This document shows, piece after piece, positions 62,401 through 64,000 of a stretch of 64,000 nucleotides of DNA. Both the position numbers and the translations under genes were made by a program. This stretch comes from Anoplolepis gracilipes (lineage: Eukaryota > Arthropoda > Insecta > Hymenoptera > Formicidae). The DNA lies in contig NC_132973.1 in assembly GCF_047496725.1 (NCBI RefSeq), positions 14,376,233-14,440,232 of the forward strand, in the 5' to 3' direction. The notes beneath the pieces are model-generated. The model had not been told where the DNA came from. It made no database searches and was given only the letters and a program-made list of their open reading frames with translations. The stretch's first letter is position 1. Each line of letters opens with the position of its first letter.

Positions 62401-64000
62401 TCAAATCTTCACATTTTCACATTAATACAAAATCACAAACAATAATTATATCTTATTTGTGTTTAAAAAATATATATTAAACTAGTATCTAAATCTCATT
62501 TTAGTTATTTAAAATAATCAATGTATGTAAAATATGTAATAAAACAGAGAGAAGGAAAAAGAGAGAAAAATAAATATTAATTAATTAGGATTACATAATA
62601 TTTCAAAATAGATAATTTTTCTTTATAATTTTCTTATTTAATTTGCGAAGTGCACACATGATATAGACAGATAAAATGCTTCTTTATATTTATGTTTGTG
62701 TATATATAACGTGTATATATAAGAATTATAGAAATTTTTTTTTAAGATTGTGTTTTGAGTAAATTCATATTTTGCATTTTCATTGCACATATTGCATATA
62801 TTTTTCATAAAATCATTAAAAATTTTTTATTACATGCAAAGTGCAATGAATTATTTAATAATAGCAATTTATTTTTTTCTTAATGAGCAACAGAGGTCTC
62901 GACAAAGTCAGTTGGTAATATATGAAACAAAACTTTGCTTTGATATAATTAATATCGAAACAATGTATTTTTATTTTAAATAGCGCAATTATTTCAGGAA
63001 AAAACGAATCTTTACGAGCACGGGCAATTTTGAGATCGTTAGTACCCTTGGACGATCTTCAGGGTGTGCTGTCTTTGCGATTCACGTTATTGAACCCCGC
63101 TGCCGGCGAGGAACGACCGAAAAGCGATACGCCGTCTGGTTTAATACCAGGACACAAACAAAGTATTGTATTATTCTTGGAACGTGTTTACGGTATCGAA
63201 ACGCAGGAATTATTCTATAAAATATTGGAAGAAGCTTTCTTACCAGATCTTCGCGCCGCTACTATGCTCGACAGAGTAAGGATTCCATCTGAAACATAAT
63301 ATATTATTTATTCATTATTATCCTCACAATCACTTATTCATTATTCTAAAATAACAAAAGTAAGAAGAAGAATTTTGAATTAAAAATTATTTAAGAATCT
63401 ATACTAATTTAATTTTTTTCATAGAATGACGGATATGAATCCGACATGGCACTCGCTATGAATCGCTATATAGGAAACAGCATTCTGCCGCTGCTGATTA
63501 AACATTCGAAATTTTACAATGAGGCGGACAACTACGCGAGTTTACTCGATGCTACGTTGCACACGGTCTATCGACTCAGTAAGAATCGGATGCTGACGAA
63601 AGGACAGAGAGAAGCTGTTTCGGACTTTCTCGTTGCGTTGACTAGGTAAGCGAAAAACTTCTTGAATATTATCTAAATCAATTAATCGAATACTTTTGTT
63701 ATTCTTTAAGAGAAATCTTCATATTAATTATTTTTATTTAAAAAAAATTAACTTTAATCTCTTTTGCAGCCAAATGCAGCCGAGCATGTTATTGAAATTA
63801 TTGCGAAAATTGACCGTCGACGTATCAAACTTGTCGGAATATACTACCGTTGCTCTCAGAGTATGTTGATTATTTCATCGTTTTATTTGTCGAATTATTT
63901 ATTCTTTCATTTCGTATATTAAAAATTAATAATAGTAGTAAAACTTTGTCATATCTGTCAGTATTTTTACTATTGTATTGTTATCTTTTTTTAGTTATTA
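38422..64000 (+). CDS. RyR: ryanodine receptor, 5' half (continues beyond window)
   Basis: The giant ER/SR calcium-release channel of insect muscle and neurons, and the diamide insecticide target. Only about 2,720 of some 5,100 codons lie here; the transmembrane pore is outside. Coding exons: 38422-38475, 45172-45276, 45367-45465, 46428-46442 (microexon), 47247-47324, 47456-47531, 47801-47913, 48091-48290, 48537-48719, 48815-48986, 49163-49332, 49490-49614, 49684-50054, 50259-50590, 50776-51884, 52233-52441, 52964-53063 or 53519-53618, 55257-55455, 55545-55921, 56098-56326, 56568-56706, 56856-57151, 57260-57784, 57893-58125, 58349-58451, 58525-58680, 58927-59042, 59130-59675, 59775-60590, 61429-61583, 62206-62377, 62998-63275, 63425-63645, 63770-63860, 63995 on. 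Every junction keeps frame. The start encodes [18 protein letters not shown], matching insect RyR. Confidence 0.97.
40294..40701 (-). CDS. small arginine-rich HMG-box protein, sperm-chromatin-like
   Basis: An intronless 135-residue frame. Residues about 35-58 are dense in arginine ([19 protein letters not shown]). An HMG-box-like domain follows at about 59-115: [12 protein letters not shown], then [21 protein letters not shown], the N-P-F/A-G-K-x-W/L-P-x-x-x-R-x-x-Y pattern of the box. The tail ends in another basic block ([12 protein letters not shown]). This layout resembles insect MST-HMG-box proteins such as Mst77F and protamine-like factors, which compact sperm DNA; that role is inference from resemblance. 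It lies antisense inside RyR intron 1 and has no introns of its own. A poly(A)-equivalent run about 180 bases past its stop could be a retroposition scar. Confidence 0.7.
   Translation of the reverse strand: MNKPALYRRIIEKSNKEMGEPMEKNNDNETACTNRRRRKNRRKAAEPGVSCTCRRRRNPKVVSQNPFIIFFLEMYFNKMPDKHVTEVARQAGKEWCALPEQERQKYVLLAERERKRRRKLGITRRRRRRSTNNET
43487..43552. repeat. (GA)n/(GATAGA)n repeat
   Basis: GA units, then about six GATAGA hexamers, then GA again, seen directly in RyR intron 1. Confidence 0.95.
45172..48986 (+). CDS. RyR: RyR N-terminal domain exons 2-10 (Ins145 and MIR regions)
   Basis: Residues about 19-365. Exon 2 reads [20 protein letters not shown] and exon 5 [20 protein letters not shown]; exons 6-7 give [12 protein letters not shown] and [20 protein letters not shown], near-invariant in RyRs. 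Exon 8 ends STWSPAPSQ and joins NLVIYEGG in exon 9. Exon 10 has the MIR-type segment [19 protein letters not shown]. This part forms the N-terminal beta-trefoil ring at the cytosolic centre of the channel. Introns here are several hundred bases to nearly 1 kb. Confidence 0.95.
46428..46442 (+). CDS. RyR: RyR 15-nt microexon (QQDSL)
   Basis: CAACAAGACAGTTTA is framed by a long polypyrimidine tract ending TTTACAG and by the consensus donor GTAAGT. It adds five codons, QQDSL, in frame between exon 3 (ending GSET) and exon 5 (starting GKGTGSGHR). The insertion falls in a loop of the N-terminal trefoil that varies in sequence and length among RyRs. Because both flanking exons also join in frame without it, it may be optional. 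Confidence 0.65.
47340..47406. repeat. (TA)n microsatellite in RyR intron
   Basis: A long alternating AT run between RyR exons 5 and 6, starting 16 bases after the exon 5 donor, seen directly. Confidence 0.95.
49163..50590 (+). CDS. RyR: RyR exons 11-14 (RIH domain to first SPRY)
   Basis: Residues about 366-697. Exon 11 gives [13 protein letters not shown] and [16 protein letters not shown]. Exons 12-13 encode [30 protein letters not shown] and [20 protein letters not shown], typical of the RIH (RyR/IP3R homology) helical domain. Exon 14 continues with [18 protein letters not shown] and enters the first SPRY domain ([23 protein letters not shown]). Confidence 0.95.
50776..51884 (+). CDS. RyR: RyR exon 15 (end of SPRY1, two RyR repeats)
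   Basis: The largest exon in the window (1109 nt, residues about 698-1067). It completes SPRY1 ([20 protein letters not shown], then [19 protein letters not shown]). Two RyR repeat domains follow: first around [21 protein letters not shown] with ALGYYITMD at its end, then [20 protein letters not shown] to VYGYMLDPP. These repeats form the phosphorylation-type domain at the corner of the channel. Confidence 0.96.
52233..55455 (+). CDS. RyR: RyR exons 16-18 (second SPRY, with mutually exclusive exons)
   Basis: Exon 16 ([27 protein letters not shown]) and exon 18 ([36 protein letters not shown]) are constant. Between them lie two 100-nt exons that fit the same phase and encode the same stretch of the SPRY beta-sandwich, annotated separately. 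The intron before exon 18 is about 1.6 kb in the exon-17b form. Confidence 0.95.
52964..53063 (+). CDS. RyR: RyR alternative exon 17a
   Basis: 100 nt, residues about 1138-1170: [17 protein letters not shown], then [15 protein letters not shown]. Preceded by GTCAG and followed by GTAAGA. It is closest to the form usual in other insects (VTKMHAG type). Splicing together with 17b would shift the frame, so only one can be used. Confidence 0.93.
53519..53618 (+). CDS. RyR: RyR alternative exon 17b
   Basis: 100 nt, same phase and position as 17a: [17 protein letters not shown], then [15 protein letters not shown]. The acceptor is TTTTAAAG and the donor GTAAGA. About half the residues match 17a, with identity at the G-D-x-V-G and D-R-T-I positions. 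Mutually exclusive exons at this SPRY position are known in insect RyR genes. Confidence 0.92.
53619..55256. other. long RyR intron after alternative exon 17b
   Basis: About 1.6 kb, AT-rich, with no third copy of exon 17 recognised. It contains a TA run at about 53911-53930 and a threefold 11-bp tandem repeat (ATCTTATAATT) at 54571-54602. Confidence 0.6.
55545..57151 (+). CDS. RyR: RyR exons 19-22 (variable linker and start of third SPRY)
   Basis: Residues about 1237-1583. Exon 19 holds [16 protein letters not shown] and the helical charged segment after [14 protein letters not shown], then [10 protein letters not shown]. Exons 20-21 are a low-complexity, charged linker ending exon 20 with KKKRGRSPF and giving [15 protein letters not shown] in exon 21, the region where insect RyRs vary most. 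Exon 22 enters the third SPRY domain with [20 protein letters not shown]. Confidence 0.94.
56361..56435 (+). CDS. RyR: candidate 75-nt RyR cassette exon
   Basis: Between exons 20 and 21 a 75-nt block preceded by CTTTAAG and followed by the donor GTAAGT is open in the required phase and reads [20 protein letters not shown] plus five residues. Being exactly 25 codons, it can be included or skipped in frame; its amphipathic helical look suits a regulatory insert. The problem is that the intron separating it from exon 20 would be only 34 nt, below the usual insect minimum. Confidence 0.45.
57260..60590 (+). CDS. RyR: RyR exons 23-29 (SPRY3 to second RIH region)
   Basis: Residues about 1584-2415. 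Exon 23 gives [40 protein letters not shown] and [19 protein letters not shown]. Exons 24-27 cover [39 protein letters not shown] and [12 protein letters not shown]. Exon 28 encodes [18 protein letters not shown] and a glutamate-rich insert before KKKTPE. Exon 29 (816 nt) holds the second RIH-type domain, including [37 protein letters not shown] and [18 protein letters not shown]. Confidence 0.95.
59043..59129 (+). other. RyR: GC-AG intron in RyR
   Basis: Exon 27 ends GATAAAG and the 87-nt intron starts GCAAGC and ends TTGTAG. Only this GC donor joins in frame to exon 28 ([16 protein letters not shown]), which matches RyR. The nearby GT, after ATTAAAAAA, would bring exon 28 in out of frame and reach a stop. 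The donor context AAG|GCAAG fits the consensus for GC donors. Confidence 0.88.
60591..61428. other. RyR intron with inverted repeat
   Basis: An 838-nt intron containing an A-run at about 60849-60868 and, at 61069-61136, a palindrome: CTCTTTAA and AAAGTATTACATTA mirrored by TAATGTAATACTTT and TTAAAGAG around a short loop. Confidence 0.6.
61429..64000 (+). CDS. RyR: RyR exons 30-35 (truncated by window edge)
   Basis: Residues about 2416 to the edge. Exon 30 reads [20 protein letters not shown]; exon 31 has the acidic [18 protein letters not shown] and [15 protein letters not shown]. Exon 32 encodes [17 protein letters not shown] and [18 protein letters not shown], exon 33 [20 protein letters not shown], and exon 34 [20 protein letters not shown]. 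The acceptor TTTTTTTAG at 63994 opens the next exon with two leucine codons at the very end. Confidence 0.95.
62378..62997. other. RyR intron 31, AT-rich
   Basis: A 620-nt AT-rich intron. Nothing notable beyond short TA-rich runs; no alternative exon recognised. Confidence 0.6.

Overview
The window is AT-rich eukaryotic DNA with short introns, GT-AG splice sites and CpG-rich islands at promoters. The protein sequences are insect-like; base composition and gene style suggest a hymenopteran, perhaps an ant (inference). No bacterial, viral, rRNA, tRNA or CRISPR features were seen. Gene models below were built by hand from reading frame, splice signals and family knowledge, with exon phases checked.

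Layout. 1-16.1 kb: no gene I can support; AT-rich DNA with simple repeats, palindromic MITE-like elements and one perfect 44-bp palindrome. 16.1-17.1 kb: CpG-rich promoter region with a probable first coding exon of a minus-strand gene. 18.2-20.4 kb (+): cytosolic acetyl-CoA acetyltransferase, 8 exons. 21.0-23.8 kb (-): LSM10 (U7 snRNP), 3 exons; its second intron contains a complete intronless NT5DC1-like HAD hydrolase gene on the same strand. 24-26 kb: palindromic elements, including an almost perfect inverted repeat with arms of about 340 bp. 28.2-31.4 kb (+): excitatory amino acid transporter (SLC1/EAAT), 8 exons. 32.8-33.6 kb (-): EMC6, 4 exons. 34.4-35.1 kb: two tandem copies of a TTAA-flanked MITE. 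35.2 kb to the right edge (+): the 5' half of the ryanodine receptor gene, about 34 coding exons and about 2,720 codons, running off the window. RyR intron 1 contains an antisense, intronless, arginine-rich HMG-box gene resembling insect sperm chromatin proteins.

The genes are not one pathway. ACAT feeds the mevalonate pathway, LSM10 serves histone mRNA 3'-end processing, EAAT clears glutamate at synapses, EMC6 helps insert membrane proteins into the ER, and RyR is the ER/SR calcium-release channel. The most interesting points are the two nested genes, the RyR splicing repertoire (mutually exclusive SPRY exons, a 15-nt microexon, a GC-AG intron, a possible 75-nt cassette exon), and the long hairpin-forming repeats.
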